Positions 27,404-36,530 are shown, counted from the first letter of the stretch. The stretch is 64,000 bases of DNA from Haladaptatus sp. R4 (GCF_001625445.1 NZ_LWHG01000021.1:434001-498000), one strand, 5' to 3'. The notes: generated from the sequence alone by a model not told the origin. Translations and numbers: made by a program.

Positions 27404-28633
27404 ATGTCTGGAACACCACCGAACCCGTCCCGACGCGACTATCTCCGGGGCGGCGGTGCGCTCGTCGTCGGCGGGTTGCTCGCCGGGTGCAGTGACGATG
27501 GCTCGAAATCGGCGAATGGACAGACGGATACCTCGGACACCGGAAATACGTCCTCAACCGCCGGGGAAACGACCTCGAACGACGGTAGCCCGTACTCGGT
27601 TTCGATGTCGCCGATGGGGAACGTCGAGTTCGATGGTGTCCCGAAAAGCGCCTTCGTGATTTTCCCGCAGTACGCCGACATGGCCGTCGCGCTCGGCCAC
27701 GGCGACGCGGTCAACGCCATCTACGTGCCGGAGATGTCCGGCAAAACGATGAACACGTACTACGACCGCCTCGACGGCGTCTCCTTCGAGTGGAAGGACT
27801 TGCCGAACGCCTTGGGAAGCACTCTGAACGAGGAGAAACTCTACCAACTCGACAGCGACGTGCACTTCGCCGACCCCGCCTACGTCTCCACCCAGAAGAA
27901 CTGGTCGAAGTCGGATATCGAAAAGGTCGGGAAGAACGTCGGGCCGTGGTTCGGCAATTTCTACAGCGGAACGAACGGCGAACCGCCGAAAGGATACCGC
28001 GACGGCTACCAGTACTACGGCCTCTGGGACGTGTTCGGCAAGGTGGCGGACGTGTTCCAGGAGAAGGAGCGCTACGACGCGCTCAAGAAGATGCACGACG
28101 GCGTGATCTCGACCATCGAAAAGAAGCTCCCGCCCAAAACGGAGCGACCGACCGCCGTCCGCGTCACCTACAGCGACGGGAAGTTCTACACCTATCACCT
28201 CAACAAACCCGGCTACTGGCTGGCCGACACTCGCCCGCTCGCGGCGAAGGACGCCTTCGCGGAGAAGGACTGGGGCAGCCTCTGGGGCACCGTCGACTAC
28301 GAGACGATGCTCGAAGTGGACCCGGACGTCATCCTCCACCTCTGGGGCGTCTCGCCGGGCTACTACGTCCAAGACATGAAGAAGAAAATCCAGAACCACC
28401 CCGCCGGAGGGAAGCTCTCGGCCATCGAGAACGACCGCTTCTACGCGTCCGGAATGCGGTATCAGGGGCCGATCATGAACCTCTTCCAGTTGGAGATGAC
28501 CGCAAAGCAACTGTACCCGGACCAGTTCGGCGAGTGGCCGGGCTACGAGAAGAAGAAGCCGTACCCCGAGATTCCCGAGGACGAACGACTGTTCGACCGC
28601 ACGAAGCTAGCCGACATCGTCACCGGAAAATAG
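27404..28633 (+). CDS. ABC transporter substrate-binding lipoprotein (iron-siderophore type)
   Basis: A 409-residue protein with a Tat/lipobox signal (SRRDYLRGGG...LLAGC), a Thr/Ser-rich linker, and a TroA/FepB-like two-lobe body containing long helices. FVIFPQYADMAVALGHGDAV and EVDPDVILHLWG fit the helical-backbone metal-receptor superfamily. The palindrome at 27380-27401 suggests repression by iron. No permease or ATPase is adjacent, so it must use transporter parts encoded elsewhere. Siderophore preference is inferred. Confidence 0.8.
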   Translation: MSGTPPNPSRRDYLRGGGALVVGGLLAGCSDDGSKSANGQTDTSDTGNTSSTAGETTSNDGSPYSVSMSPMGNVEFDGVPKSAFVIFPQYADMAVALGHGDAVNAIYVPEMSGKTMNTYYDRLDGVSFEWKDLPNALGSTLNEEKLYQLDSDVHFADPAYVSTQKNWSKSDIEKVGKNVGPWFGNFYSGTNGEPPKGYRDGYQYYGLWDVFGKVADVFQEKERYDALKKMHDGVISTIEKKLPPKTERPTAVRVTYSDGKFYTYHLNKPGYWLADTRPLAAKDAFAEKDWGSLWGTVDYETMLEVDPDVILHLWGVSPGYYVQDMKKKIQNHPAGGKLSAIENDRFYASGMRYQGPIMNLFQLEMTAKQLYPDQFGEWPGYEKKKPYPEIPEDERLFDRTKLADIVTGK

Positions 28634-29434
28634 CTACCACCAGGTCGCCCCCACCGACTCGCTTCTTTCCGTCTCCGGTTTCGTCCCGTACAACGCGGCC
28701 GAGTGAACCTCGACCGGACTCCACGGCTCGAACTCCCCCTGGCCGCACATGTTCCACCACTTCTCCTCCGCCCGGTTCCAGTAGACGCCGTCGAAGTTGA
28801 GTTCGGGACAGTACCACGTCCCCGTCGTGTCCATGATGAAATCGACGCCCCACGGCACCGAGAACGCGTCCGCGATTCGCTCGGCGTACCGGCGCGGGGC
28901 CGACAGGTCCACGTCCGCGATTACGGGTTCGAGGTAGTCGTAGGTGTCGTCACAGACGTTCGTCGCCCGCTCGGCGGTCATCGGCGTGTGGCCGAGAACC
29001 TCACCGTCTTCCACGAAGAACCGAACCGACGGGTGGCAGTTGTGCTTCGGATGGATGCAGAAGTCGAAGTCGAGCCACTCGCGCACGACCAACCCGTCCC
29101 CGTGCGGCCACCCCTGTTCGAGGTTCTGGGTGAGCAACGACTCGACGACGTCGTCGATGACTTCCGGGTCGCGGCGATAGATGAACGACCCGTCGCGCAA
29201 CCGCACCGTCGCGGCCTTGACCTGCGTCCGGACGAACGCGCGGTCGTACTCGTTTCTCTCCATGAACGCGAGGATATCGTCCGTCTCCCAGTGAATCCCG
29301 TCCTCGTCCGTTTCGAGGGCGACGAACGTCGTCTTCGGAACCGGCACGTCCAACTCGCGAAGCCGGGACCAGTAGCTGTCGAACCGACACCGTTCGTCGG
29401 CGAAGTTCGTGATGTGGAGTGACGGGGAGGGCAT
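28634..29434 (-). CDS. Putative ATP-grasp-like protein
   Basis: A 266-residue protein. Its tail is ATP-grasp-like: LVVREWLDFDF, then a strand VRFFVEDGEVLG, then GVDFIMDTTGTWYCPELNFDG, which resembles the metal-binding D...ElN triad at the end of that fold. The N-terminal half shows no glycine-rich loop I can identify, so it is a guess at moderate strength. It ends with no spare bases after the convergent iron-binding lipoprotein gene, and its upstream DNA has a strong hairpin at 29481-29495. Confidence 0.5.
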   Translation of the reverse strand: MPSPSLHITNFADERCRFDSYWSRLRELDVPVPKTTFVALETDEDGIHWETDDILAFMERNEYDRAFVRTQVKAATVRLRDGSFIYRRDPEVIDDVVESLLTQNLEQGWPHGDGLVVREWLDFDFCIHPKHNCHPSVRFFVEDGEVLGHTPMTAERATNVCDDTYDYLEPVIADVDLSAPRRYAERIADAFSVPWGVDFIMDTTGTWYCPELNFDGVYWNRAEEKWWNMCGQGEFEPWSPVEVHSAALYGTKPETERSESVGATWW

Positions 29435-29734
29435 TGAGAACAGTTCAGCCGGGAGTCACATCACTGTATCGCCGGAACATCCCCCGAGACGGGGGTCTTC
29501 GGGCGATGACCGTCGAGGACCACGGGGGACCCCAACTCATTTCATATCGTGCCATACGATTTATTGGTGGATTCGACCGCAACCGTTCGCGCTGTCGTCG
29601 AGAAGCGGGAACCGTATTCTACAGGAGCCGCGCGACCACAATCAAATATTCTGAGAGAATATCCGGCATTCTATCGTATTCTGCAAACCATCATGGCGTG
29701 ACCGTATCAATATAAGGGACTGCCGGACGTTGGC
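29435..29734. other. Intergenic control region with several dyads
   Basis: The region has no gene. It contains a CCCCCG/CGGGGG hairpin (29481-29495), the dyad ATCGT-GCCAT-ACGAT in 29546-29561 and a group of ATTCT elements (GTATTCT at 29614-29620 and 29676-29682, ATATTCT/AGAATAT at 29646-29662). A TATA-like AATATAAG at 29710-29717 serves the transporter gene. Confidence 0.45.
29646..29662. promoter_or_regulatory. Dyad ATATTCT-GAG-AGAATAT
   Basis: Perfect 7-base arms lie about 50 bases upstream of the TATA-like element of the NSS transporter, with extra half-sites at 29614 and 29676. This is a likely operator or activator site; the factor is unknown. Confidence 0.45.
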
Positions 29735-29746
29735 ATGGGCGTACCC

Positions 29747-31213
29747 ATGTCAGATGCTAGCGCACGGACAGTACGAGAGCAGTGGGGGAGTCGGTTCGGC
29801 TTCCTCATGGCGATGCTCGGGGCGATGGTCGGCGCGGGAAACATATGGCGAATGCCGTTCACGACCGGCGAGAACGGGGGTGGAGCGTTTCTCGTGGCGT
29901 ACATCATCCTCCTGTTCCTCATCGCCGTCCCCGGCCTGATGGCCGAGACGGTGTTCGGGTCGTACACGGATCGCGGCGTCATCGGGGCGTTCAAGTCCGC
30001 CTTCGGCGCGGGTCGGGCGGAAGGACTCGGGTTGGTCGTCGTCCTCGTGAACATCGCGCTGATGTCGTACTACGCGCCCATCATCGGGTGGACGCTGTAC
30101 TACGCGGCCCACTCGCTCCTGTTGACCTTCTCGCAAGGCTTCGCGTCGGAGGCGTTCTGGAATTCGTTCTCCGGATCGCCGTTGCTCACCGTCGGGATGG
30201 ACACCATCGCGATGGCGGCGACGGCGGGTGTGCTCCTGTTCGGCATCAAGGACGGCATCGAGCGCGTCGTCAAATGGATGATCCCGTTCCTCGTCCTCGC
30301 ACTCATCGCGATCGGAATCAAGGGACTCACGCTCCCCGGCGCGATGGACGGACTCGCGTTCGCGTTCACCCCGAAATGGGAGTACCTCAGTAAATCGTCC
30401 ACGTGGATCGCCGCGCTCGGACAGGCGCTGTTTTCCACGGGACTCGGTTGGGGTATCGCACTCACCTTCGGGAGTTACCTCAGCAAGAACGACGACGTGC
30501 CACTCGGCGGTGGCGTCTTCACCGCCATCGGCAACACGAGCGTCGGACTGCTCGCCATCTTCGCCACCTTCCCGGCGGTGTTCGCGTTCGGTTTCGAACC
30601 GAGCGGCGGTTCCAAACTGGCGTTCGTCGTACTCCCCAAAGTGTTCGGAGGCATGGCGGGCGGGCAGATATGGGCCATCCTGTTCTTCGTCGGCTTCCTG
30701 TTCGCGACGTTCTCGTCCGGACTCGCCATCACGGAAGTCGCGGTGACGACGATTTCCGAGGAGACGAGGTTGAGTCGGAAGAGCACCGTGCTCGCCGTCG
30801 TCGGTATCATTTGGCTGCTCAGCCTCCCGAGCGCCTATTCCGGGGACTTCCTCAACACGATGGACTTCATGTTCGGGAACTGGGGCCTGCCGCTCGCAAC
30901 CCTGCTCATCATCCTGACCGTTGGCTGGAAACTCGAAGCCGAACCCATGCGCGTCGTCGCGCTCAACCGCAACTCCGACATTCACGTCGGCAGATGGTGG
31001 GTCGGCATCATCAAGTACCTCATCCCGATAGTGATGGTGTTGATAATGGCCATATACGTCGTGACAAACGTGAGCAAATCGCTAGCCCAGACGGTAGGTG
31101 GCGTCGTGCTGATGGCCGTCCTCCTCGTCGGTTCCGTCCTCATCATGGGCGCACTTCGCGGCCGCGGAGGCTCGCGTGAATCGCCGGAAACTGCCGCAGA
31201 AGGGGGTGACTGA
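29747..31213 (+). CDS. Sodium-dependent NSS-family transporter
   Basis: A 488-residue protein of the neurotransmitter:sodium symporter (LeuT) family with about 11-12 helices. Family motifs include GSRFGFLMAMLGAMVGAGNIWRMP in helix 1 (split here into SRFGFLMAMLGAM and GAGNIWRMP), GQALFSTGLGWGIALTFGSY, and FSSGLAITEV. It takes up amino acids or similar solutes with Na+. The start at 29747 omits a four-residue extension. The stop is followed one base later by the small-subunit gene, so the two act together. Confidence 0.9.
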   Translation: MSDASARTVREQWGSRFGFLMAMLGAMVGAGNIWRMPFTTGENGGGAFLVAYIILLFLIAVPGLMAETVFGSYTDRGVIGAFKSAFGAGRAEGLGLVVVLVNIALMSYYAPIIGWTLYYAAHSLLLTFSQGFASEAFWNSFSGSPLLTVGMDTIAMAATAGVLLFGIKDGIERVVKWMIPFLVLALIAIGIKGLTLPGAMDGLAFAFTPKWEYLSKSSTWIAALGQALFSTGLGWGIALTFGSYLSKNDDVPLGGGVFTAIGNTSVGLLAIFATFPAVFAFGFEPSGGSKLAFVVLPKVFGGMAGGQIWAILFFVGFLFATFSSGLAITEVAVTTISEETRLSRKSTVLAVVGIIWLLSLPSAYSGDFLNTMDFMFGNWGLPLATLLIILTVGWKLEAEPMRVVALNRNSDIHVGRWWVGIIKYLIPIVMVLIMAIYVVTNVSKSLAQTVGGVVLMAVLLVGSVLIMGALRGRGGSRESPETAAEGGD

Positions 31214-31214
31214 G

Positions 31215-31532
31215 ATGGCACTCTCGCTAATCACGTGGGTCGTCATGCTCGGCGCAATCGTCGTCCTCTGGGGAACCGCGGTGTGGGCGCTGATTCGCTC
31301 CCTGCGCGACGAGGACGAGAAACTCGAACTGCTGGACGAACAGGGCGAAATCGACACCTACTCGCCGCGCTCGCTGACCGAACTCCGGGAGTGGATACGG
31401 GCGAATCCCGGCGACAAGCACGCGGACGAGGCCCGTGACCGATACAACGAGTGTGTCGAGACGCTCAGACGAATCGACACGACGTTCTACGACTGGGATC
31501 GGAGCGAGATAGACTCGCTCGAAAAGCTGTAG
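31215..31532 (+). CDS. Small subunit of the NSS transporter (MetS-like)
   Basis: A 105-residue protein: one hydrophobic helix (LSLITWVVMLGAIVVLWGTA), then a charged cytoplasmic tail. Bacterial MetP transporters need a small single-helix partner, MetS, encoded next door; the arrangement here is the same, although this protein is longer and has an extra acidic domain. An earlier in-frame start inside the transporter gene is rejected. Confidence 0.7.
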   Translation: MALSLITWVVMLGAIVVLWGTAVWALIRSLRDEDEKLELLDEQGEIDTYSPRSLTELREWIRANPGDKHADEARDRYNECVETLRRIDTTFYDWDRSEIDSLEKL

Positions 31533-31549
31533 TGCGGTAATTCCGCCTT

Positions 31550-32755
31550 TTATTCCACGCGGCACGGAAGGCTTTCGAGTCCGTACAGAACCTGACTCGG
31601 AACCGGTTTTTTCGCCGCATCCGTCGGCTCGATGGTGTCGAACTGTTCCAACAGCGCCTTGAGGGCGATGTCGGCCTCGACGCGGGCGAGCGGTGCGCCC
31701 AGACAGTAGTGGATTCCCTTGCCGAACGCGATGTGTCGGTTCGGACTCCGCTCGGGACGGAACTCGGTGGGGTCGTCGAACACGTCGGAGTCGCGGTTCG
31801 CCGAGGCGATCCACGCCGAGATCACGTCGCCCTTCTCGATGGATTTACCGCCGACTTCGACGTCGCGGGCGGCGACGCGGCGAAGCGACTGGACGGGCGA
31901 ACGGTATCGAAGCACCTCCTCGATGGCCTTTTTGCGGTCGATCTCGCCGGACCGAACGGCTTCCATGGTTCCCTGTTCGTGGAAACACCAAATCGCGTTC
32001 GTGATGAGGTTCGTCGTCGTGATATTGCCCGCGATGAGGAGCAGCATGCAGAAGCCGACCTTCTCCTCCCGGTCGAGTTCGTCGCTCGTCGCGGCGAGCG
32101 TCACGAGGTCGTCGCCGTCCCCGTCGGATCGTTCGTCCAGCAGGTCGCCGAAGTACTCGCCCATCTCCCGACGGGCGCGTTGGCGCTCCTGTTGGTTCTT
32201 TTCGACCGCCGCTTTCGTCTCCTCGCGCGGACTGGCGACGAGCGCGTCCGACCACGCCTTGAACTCGTCCCGGCGGTCGGCGGGGATGCCGAGCAGTTCC
32301 GCGATGACCGTCACGGGGAACGGGTACGCGAAATCGCCGACGACGTCGATCCGGTCTTCGTCCGCGATGCCGTCCAGGAATTCGTCGGTCAGCTCTTCGA
32401 GTCGGGGTTGCAGTTCGCGTATCGTTCCGGGCCTGAACCGCTCGTTCACGAAGCCGCGAAGTCGGTCGTGTTCGGGCGGTTCCGAGTTGATCATCGTCCG
32501 GTTGAACCCCTGCTGGTCGTCGTCGAACGGCGACTCCGTGGCGTCGCGTACGTTGGACGTAAACGTCTCGTAATCCGAGAGGATGCGGTCGACGTCCTCG
32601 TACCGGAACACGTCCCACATGTTCCGGTCGTCGTCGTACCGGACGGGCGATTCGAGACGCATCTTCTCGTACCAGTCGAACGGTGCCACTTGTCGTTCCC
32701 TGTCGCGCAGCGCTTTCGGAGGGCGGAGGACCGCCGCGGGTTGATCGGATGCCAT
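31550..32755 (-). CDS. Cytochrome P450
   Basis: A 401-residue heme monooxygenase of the bacterial CYP type. The heme-thiolate loop FGKGIHYCLGAPLAR is near residue 351. The I-helix is LLLIAGNITTTNLI, where the usual acid/Thr pair is changed to N-x-T-T. ExxR is present as EEVLRYRSP. It should receive electrons from ferredoxin partners encoded elsewhere. ATG 32755 is chosen because the palindrome at 32756-32777 ends directly before it; ATG 32770 would lie inside it. Confidence 0.92.
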   Translation of the reverse strand: MASDQPAAVLRPPKALRDRERQVAPFDWYEKMRLESPVRYDDDRNMWDVFRYEDVDRILSDYETFTSNVRDATESPFDDDQQGFNRTMINSEPPEHDRLRGFVNERFRPGTIRELQPRLEELTDEFLDGIADEDRIDVVGDFAYPFPVTVIAELLGIPADRRDEFKAWSDALVASPREETKAAVEKNQQERQRARREMGEYFGDLLDERSDGDGDDLVTLAATSDELDREEKVGFCMLLLIAGNITTTNLITNAIWCFHEQGTMEAVRSGEIDRKKAIEEVLRYRSPVQSLRRVAARDVEVGGKSIEKGDVISAWIASANRDSDVFDDPTEFRPERSPNRHIAFGKGIHYCLGAPLARVEADIALKALLEQFDTIEPTDAAKKPVPSQVLYGLESLPCRVE

Positions 32756-32777
32756 TGATTGAACGATCATTCAATCA
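32756..32777. promoter_or_regulatory. TetR-like operator abutting the P450 start codon
   Basis: TGATTGAA and TTCAATCA are perfect complements around CGATCA, making a near-perfect 22-bp palindrome with a TetR/AcrR-like core TGAACGATCATTCA. It touches the P450 ATG, so binding would block a leaderless message. No TetR gene is visible nearby. Confidence 0.6.
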
Positions 32778-32879
32778 GTTGTAGGCTTTTTGGTGGTGAC
32801 GAGTCCCCCGGATAAAAGAACGCAAACCGGATTTTCGACAGATCAACGGTCATTCAGCCGTCATAGAATAAATTTGTTA

Positions 32880-32893
32880 ACATTATTTAATAC
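32880..32893 (+). promoter_or_regulatory. AT-rich promoter element (TATTTAATA)
   Basis: The run CATTATTTAATA upstream of the transporter gene is the only TATA-like box between the P450 and the MFS gene. It predicts a start near 32915. Confidence 0.4.
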
Positions 32894-32992
32894 CGTGAGT
32901 GTTGTACGCCCGTTCGGGGGGATTACTAATGGACACGAGTGACCGGAAACGTGAGCGACGGCAGTTCGAGATCGCTCACCGCGGAGGGGGCG

Positions 32993-34653
32993 ATGTCGAC
33001 TGAAACCGCGGAAACGGGGACGGAGGCGGAGGGGGAAACCGGGTCGTTCCTCGACACGTGGGGGACGCTCGTCGTCGTGACCATCGTCATGTTCGTCGTC
33101 AGCCTCGACGGGGCGATGATTCCCGTGGCCATCGAACCGATCAGCACCGACCTGCGGACGGGTGCGAGCGGCGTGCAGGCCGCGCTGGCCATCTACTCGG
33201 TGGTGGATGCACCGCTGTTGCTGACCGGCGCTGCGCTCGGCGTTCTCTACGGCAACAAGCGAATCATCAGGTACGGAATCGTGCTCTTCTCGATCGGGAC
33301 GCTCATCGGTGCGTTGAGCCCGTCACTCGGGATATTCATCGTCGGTTGGTCGGTCATCAAGGCGTTCGCCGACACCATGGTGACGCCCATCTCGCTCGCG
33401 TTGCTTCTCGCCACCTACGACGGGAAACGGCGGGCGACCGCGTTCGGCGTGTGGGGTGCGGTCACCGCGTCGGCACAGGCCGTGGGACCGTTGCTGATGG
33501 GATTTCTGGCCACGGTCGCGACGTGGCGGTTGGCCATCGGCCTCGAAAGCGTCGGCCTGCTCGCGGCGTTCCTGCTGTTGTTTACGGTTCGTGAGACCGA
33601 GACGCAGGAGGAGGCCGTGTTCGACTGGGGTGGAACCGTCCTCTCGTTTCTCAGCGTCGGGGCCATCATCGTCGGCTTCCTGTTGGCGGGCAGTACGGGT
33701 GGGTGACGCCGATTCGCCCGTTCGTCGTCGGTGGCGTGACGATTGCGCCGTTCGGACTCTCCATCGTTCCGTTCGTCTTCGGGTTCGGGTTGACGGTGCT
33801 GTGGGGTCTCGTCGAGTGGGAGCGACGACGGTTGTCCCGCGGGGAAGCCGTGCTGTTCCGCCCGAAACTGTTCACGAACCGCGTGTACGTGACGGGGCTT
33901 TCGATTTACGCCATCTACAGCATCGTCACAACCGGGTTCGGGTTCGTCCTGCCGACGTTTCTGGCGATGGCCGTCGGGTTCGACCCGTTGACCATCGGCA
34001 TCGCGTTCCTGCCGTTCGCCGTCGCCGCGATACTCGTCTCGCTGGGGTCCGGAACGGTGGAGAAGTACCTCTCGCCGAAGCGCATGATTCAGGTCAGCGT
34101 CGTCCTGTTCGTCGTGGGACTGCTCCTGCTCGGCACCGTGCTATCGCCGACCGTGTCGGTCGTATCGATGGTGGCACCGTTGGCCGTGTTCGGGGCGGGT
34201 GCCGGTCTCATGCGAGCGCCCGTCTCGAACGTGTCGCTGTCCGCGGCGGGCAACGAGAAGGGCGGTGAAGCATCCGGTATCCTCGAAACCGGAAAGGAGT
34301 TCGGACGGGGGTTCGGTAACGCCGTCGTCGGGAGCATATTCCTGGCGAGTCTGTACGGCGGCATCGTGGATCAGGTCCTGAACTCCACGGGCATCAAGGT
34401 GTCACAAACCGAGCGAAGCCGACTCATCGTGTCGCTCGAAGATGCGGCGCAAAACTTCAATTCGCCAGGGAACAGCGCCGCGGCCGGGGGACTTCCGAAA
34501 GCGGTTCAGGGACTGTTGAACCGAATCGTCGAGACCGCGGCCGTCGATGCGGTACAGATCGCGCTGGTTCTCGTCGTCGGGTTCGTCCTCCTGCAGTTGA
34601 TACTCTCCGGGTTCCTGCCGAACACGCGTCGCTCGGAGGAAGACGAAGAGTGA
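32993..34653 (+). pseudogene. DHA2-type MFS transporter broken by a one-base frameshift
   Basis: Two abutting frames make one 14-helix drug-efflux-type MFS protein. The first (32993-33706, after a GGAGGGGG ribosome-binding site) has TM1 motif FVVSLDGAMIPVAIEP and the DHA2 segment ATAFGVWGAVTASAQAVGPLLMG. It stops at GSTGG. The second (GTG 33703 to 34653) continues VTPIRPFVVGGVTIAPFGL. Reading AGTTACGGG instead of AGTACGGG at about 33692-33699 restores GSYGWVTPIRPF across the break. So a single T is missing: a sequencing error or a recent mutation. Alternatively the two halves are translated as overlapping genes (GTGA overlap), which is unlikely. Confidence 0.8.
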
Positions 34654-34686
34654 ACGGGGATGTATTGATCCCGTCTGCCTTTTGAT

Positions 34687-34754
34687 CAATTCGCAGTCGA
34701 AAGCGGTGATAGCGGTCAAACGGTGATAGCGGTCGAACAGTGATCGCAATCGAA
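34687..34754 (+). repeat. Tandem 17-bp iterons
   Basis: Copies with unit CGGTGATAGCGGTC(A/G)AA run at 34704-34720 and 34721-34737, with a diverged third copy at 34738-34754 and a weaker one before (34687-34703). The repeat lies between the convergent MFS and HdeD-type genes. Iterons can bind a regulator or replication protein, or be a simple slippage product. Confidence 0.75.
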
Positions 34755-34777
34755 AACGGCACCGGAGGTCCGGTCGA

Positions 34778-35437
34778 TCAGTGACGCGCGGTGCCGGGGG
34801 ACGGGACCGGCGTTCGTTCGCGCGCCGCCCTCCGTCGTCCTACCGCGACGATGACGAGGGAAACACCGCTCACGAAGAGGTTGACGCCGAAAACGACGCT
34901 CACCGGTTCGAGCGACCCGACGGGAGGGACGAGCAGGACGACGACAGCGGCCAGCAGTGCGACGACGCCGCTGAGAACGACCCACACCCAACCCGCCTCA
35001 GGGCGAGTTTGAACCCCAATTCCGATTTCGAGGAGTCCATCGAGCAGGAAGAATCCGAACAACAGGGCCGTCAACGAGGCGACCCCCGCCAGCGGGTTGA
35101 CGAGGAGCACGAGCCCGAAAACCGTGTAGACGACCGCGAGCAGTATCACTCCTCGACTGCCCGACCACTCCCTCGCGCCGAATCCCGACGCGGTGAGCAC
35201 CGTTCCGCCGAGCAACAGGAGAACGCCGAACAGCGATGAGATGGCGACCGGCGTAGCGAACGAAACGAGGAACGCGATACTTCCCAGTCCGGCGCGTATC
35301 CGTGCCGCACCGACGACCGCGACGATACTCAACAGGATCAGTAACACCCCGACGCCCAGAAGCAGACCCCACCGACTCTCGGCGGAACTCGCTGGTCGGT
35401 CTTGCGATGGCTCTTGATTTCGGATTTCGACACCCAT
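34778..35437 (-). CDS. HdeD-family membrane protein (DUF308)
   Basis: A 219-residue protein with a short polar N-terminus then six hydrophobic segments in two threefold units. The repeated pattern GVLLILLSIVAVVG, SLFGVLLLLGGT and VVYTVFGLVLLVNP fits the HdeD/DUF308 family, known from acid-stress genes in bacteria but of unknown job here. The start at 35437 is chosen because the upstream in-frame sequence is Ser/Arg-rich. Confidence 0.75.
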   Translation of the reverse strand: MGVEIRNQEPSQDRPASSAESRWGLLLGVGVLLILLSIVAVVGAARIRAGLGSIAFLVSFATPVAISSLFGVLLLLGGTVLTASGFGAREWSGSRGVILLAVVYTVFGLVLLVNPLAGVASLTALLFGFFLLDGLLEIGIGVQTRPEAGWVWVVLSGVVALLAAVVVLLVPPVGSLEPVSVVFGVNLFVSGVSLVIVAVGRRRAARERTPVPSPGTARH

Positions 35438-35528
35438 TGTTCCCCCTCCATCCGGTCGTACGCCGGGCAGCGGCATAAACGAGTAGTCCCGTAGATGAAC
35501 TCGTCGGCCGGTGACGAACGAGGGAGAC

Positions 35529-35795
35529 TCAACGAGTCGTGGCGAACAAGTAGAGACCGCCGAGGACGAACAGGACGCCCACGCCGAGAAAGGCGATTCC
35601 GACGTAGTCGATGAGACGTCCGGCGAACAGACGGATGAGGGCGATACCGAAGATGAACGAGGCGAATCCGGTTCTGACGTACGAGAGTATCGTCCGAGTC
35701 CACGCGAGTCGCGTTCGTTCATCCGCGACGCCACTCTTCGGGCCTTCGTCCGTCGAGTCGGTTGCGTCAGTTGGGTCGGTCGAGTCGGTTGGCAT
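35529..35795 (-). CDS. DUF202-type small membrane protein
   Basis: An 88-residue protein. A Thr/Asp-rich leader (TDSTDPTDATDSTDEG) precedes ADERTRLAWTRTILSYVRTG, the hallmark of the DUF202 family. Two further hydrophobic helices follow. It lies 91 bases upstream of the HdeD-like gene in the same direction, so the two may be co-transcribed. Confidence 0.78.
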   Translation of the reverse strand: MPTDSTDPTDATDSTDEGPKSGVADERTRLAWTRTILSYVRTGFASFIFGIALIRLFAGRLIDYVGIAFLGVGVLFVLGGLYLFATTR

Positions 35796-35939
35796 GAACC
35801 CGAACACGACTCGGCCGAGCAAATCACTGTTCCCGGGACGGTCGTTACGACATCCCCATCGGTTCGTTACCGTATTACGGGTACTGTCACGCCGGAGAGG
35901 AGCGATTCGGCTATATCTTCAGCTAGCCTACACCAATCC

Positions 35940-36353
35940 ATGGCAACGAATTGGAGAGCGGTGATACTCGGGTTCATCGTCATGGTCATCATCGGCACGT
36001 TTGGCGGGGTTGTCATACCCGTCGTCGGGACCATCGGTGGGGGGATTATCGGGGGATTCATCGCGGGATACATGGCGGGGGAGGGGATCGGAAACGGAAC
36101 GTGGAACGGACTGCTGGCCGGTGCGTTCGGCGGTATCGTCGGCGCGATACTGCTCGCGGTCGGTGGCGCGCTCGTCGGGAGCGTCGCAGGGCCCGTCGGA
36201 AGCGTGCTCGCCGGAACCGGCGTCCTGCTCACCGGCATCGTCGTCGCGCTCCTGTTCGCCATTCCGAGCGGAATCGCGGGTGCACTCGGCGGGTGGCTGA
36301 AGGGCTCCCGGCAGAAGCGGGGCGTCAAACCGGCCGAACCCGCGACGCGCTGA
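35940..36353 (+). CDS. DUF5518-like membrane protein
   Basis: A 137-residue, very Gly/Ala/Val-rich membrane protein with four helices and repeated small-residue motifs (GGGIIGGFIAGYMAGEGIG, AGAFGGIVGAILLAVGGAL). It matches the haloarchaeal DUF5518 pattern. The ATG is directly downstream (about 25 bases) of the TATA-like CTATATCTT at 35911-35919, so the mRNA is probably leaderless. Confidence 0.75.
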   Translation: MATNWRAVILGFIVMVIIGTFGGVVIPVVGTIGGGIIGGFIAGYMAGEGIGNGTWNGLLAGAFGGIVGAILLAVGGALVGSVAGPVGSVLAGTGVLLTGIVVALLFAIPSGIAGALGGWLKGSRQKRGVKPAEPATR

Positions 36354-36530
36354 TTCGGCTCCCGAACGAGCATCGCTTTTTCGACCACCGGCACGGACTC
36401 GTCCGGTTACGGGACCGGGACGACGACACGTCATTCTTCGACATCGGATACGACGACCCGGCTAGATTGAACAACGTCTCGTCGGCGTCCTCCGGTTAAG
36501 CACCCCTACTACAGCCGGATATGACACAGT

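Noticed and set aside
32929-33003. 24-codon frame (ATG 32929) upstream of the MFS start
   Set aside because: It could be a leader peptide, but its translation is highly basic and there is no ribosome-binding site; it overlaps the MFS start.
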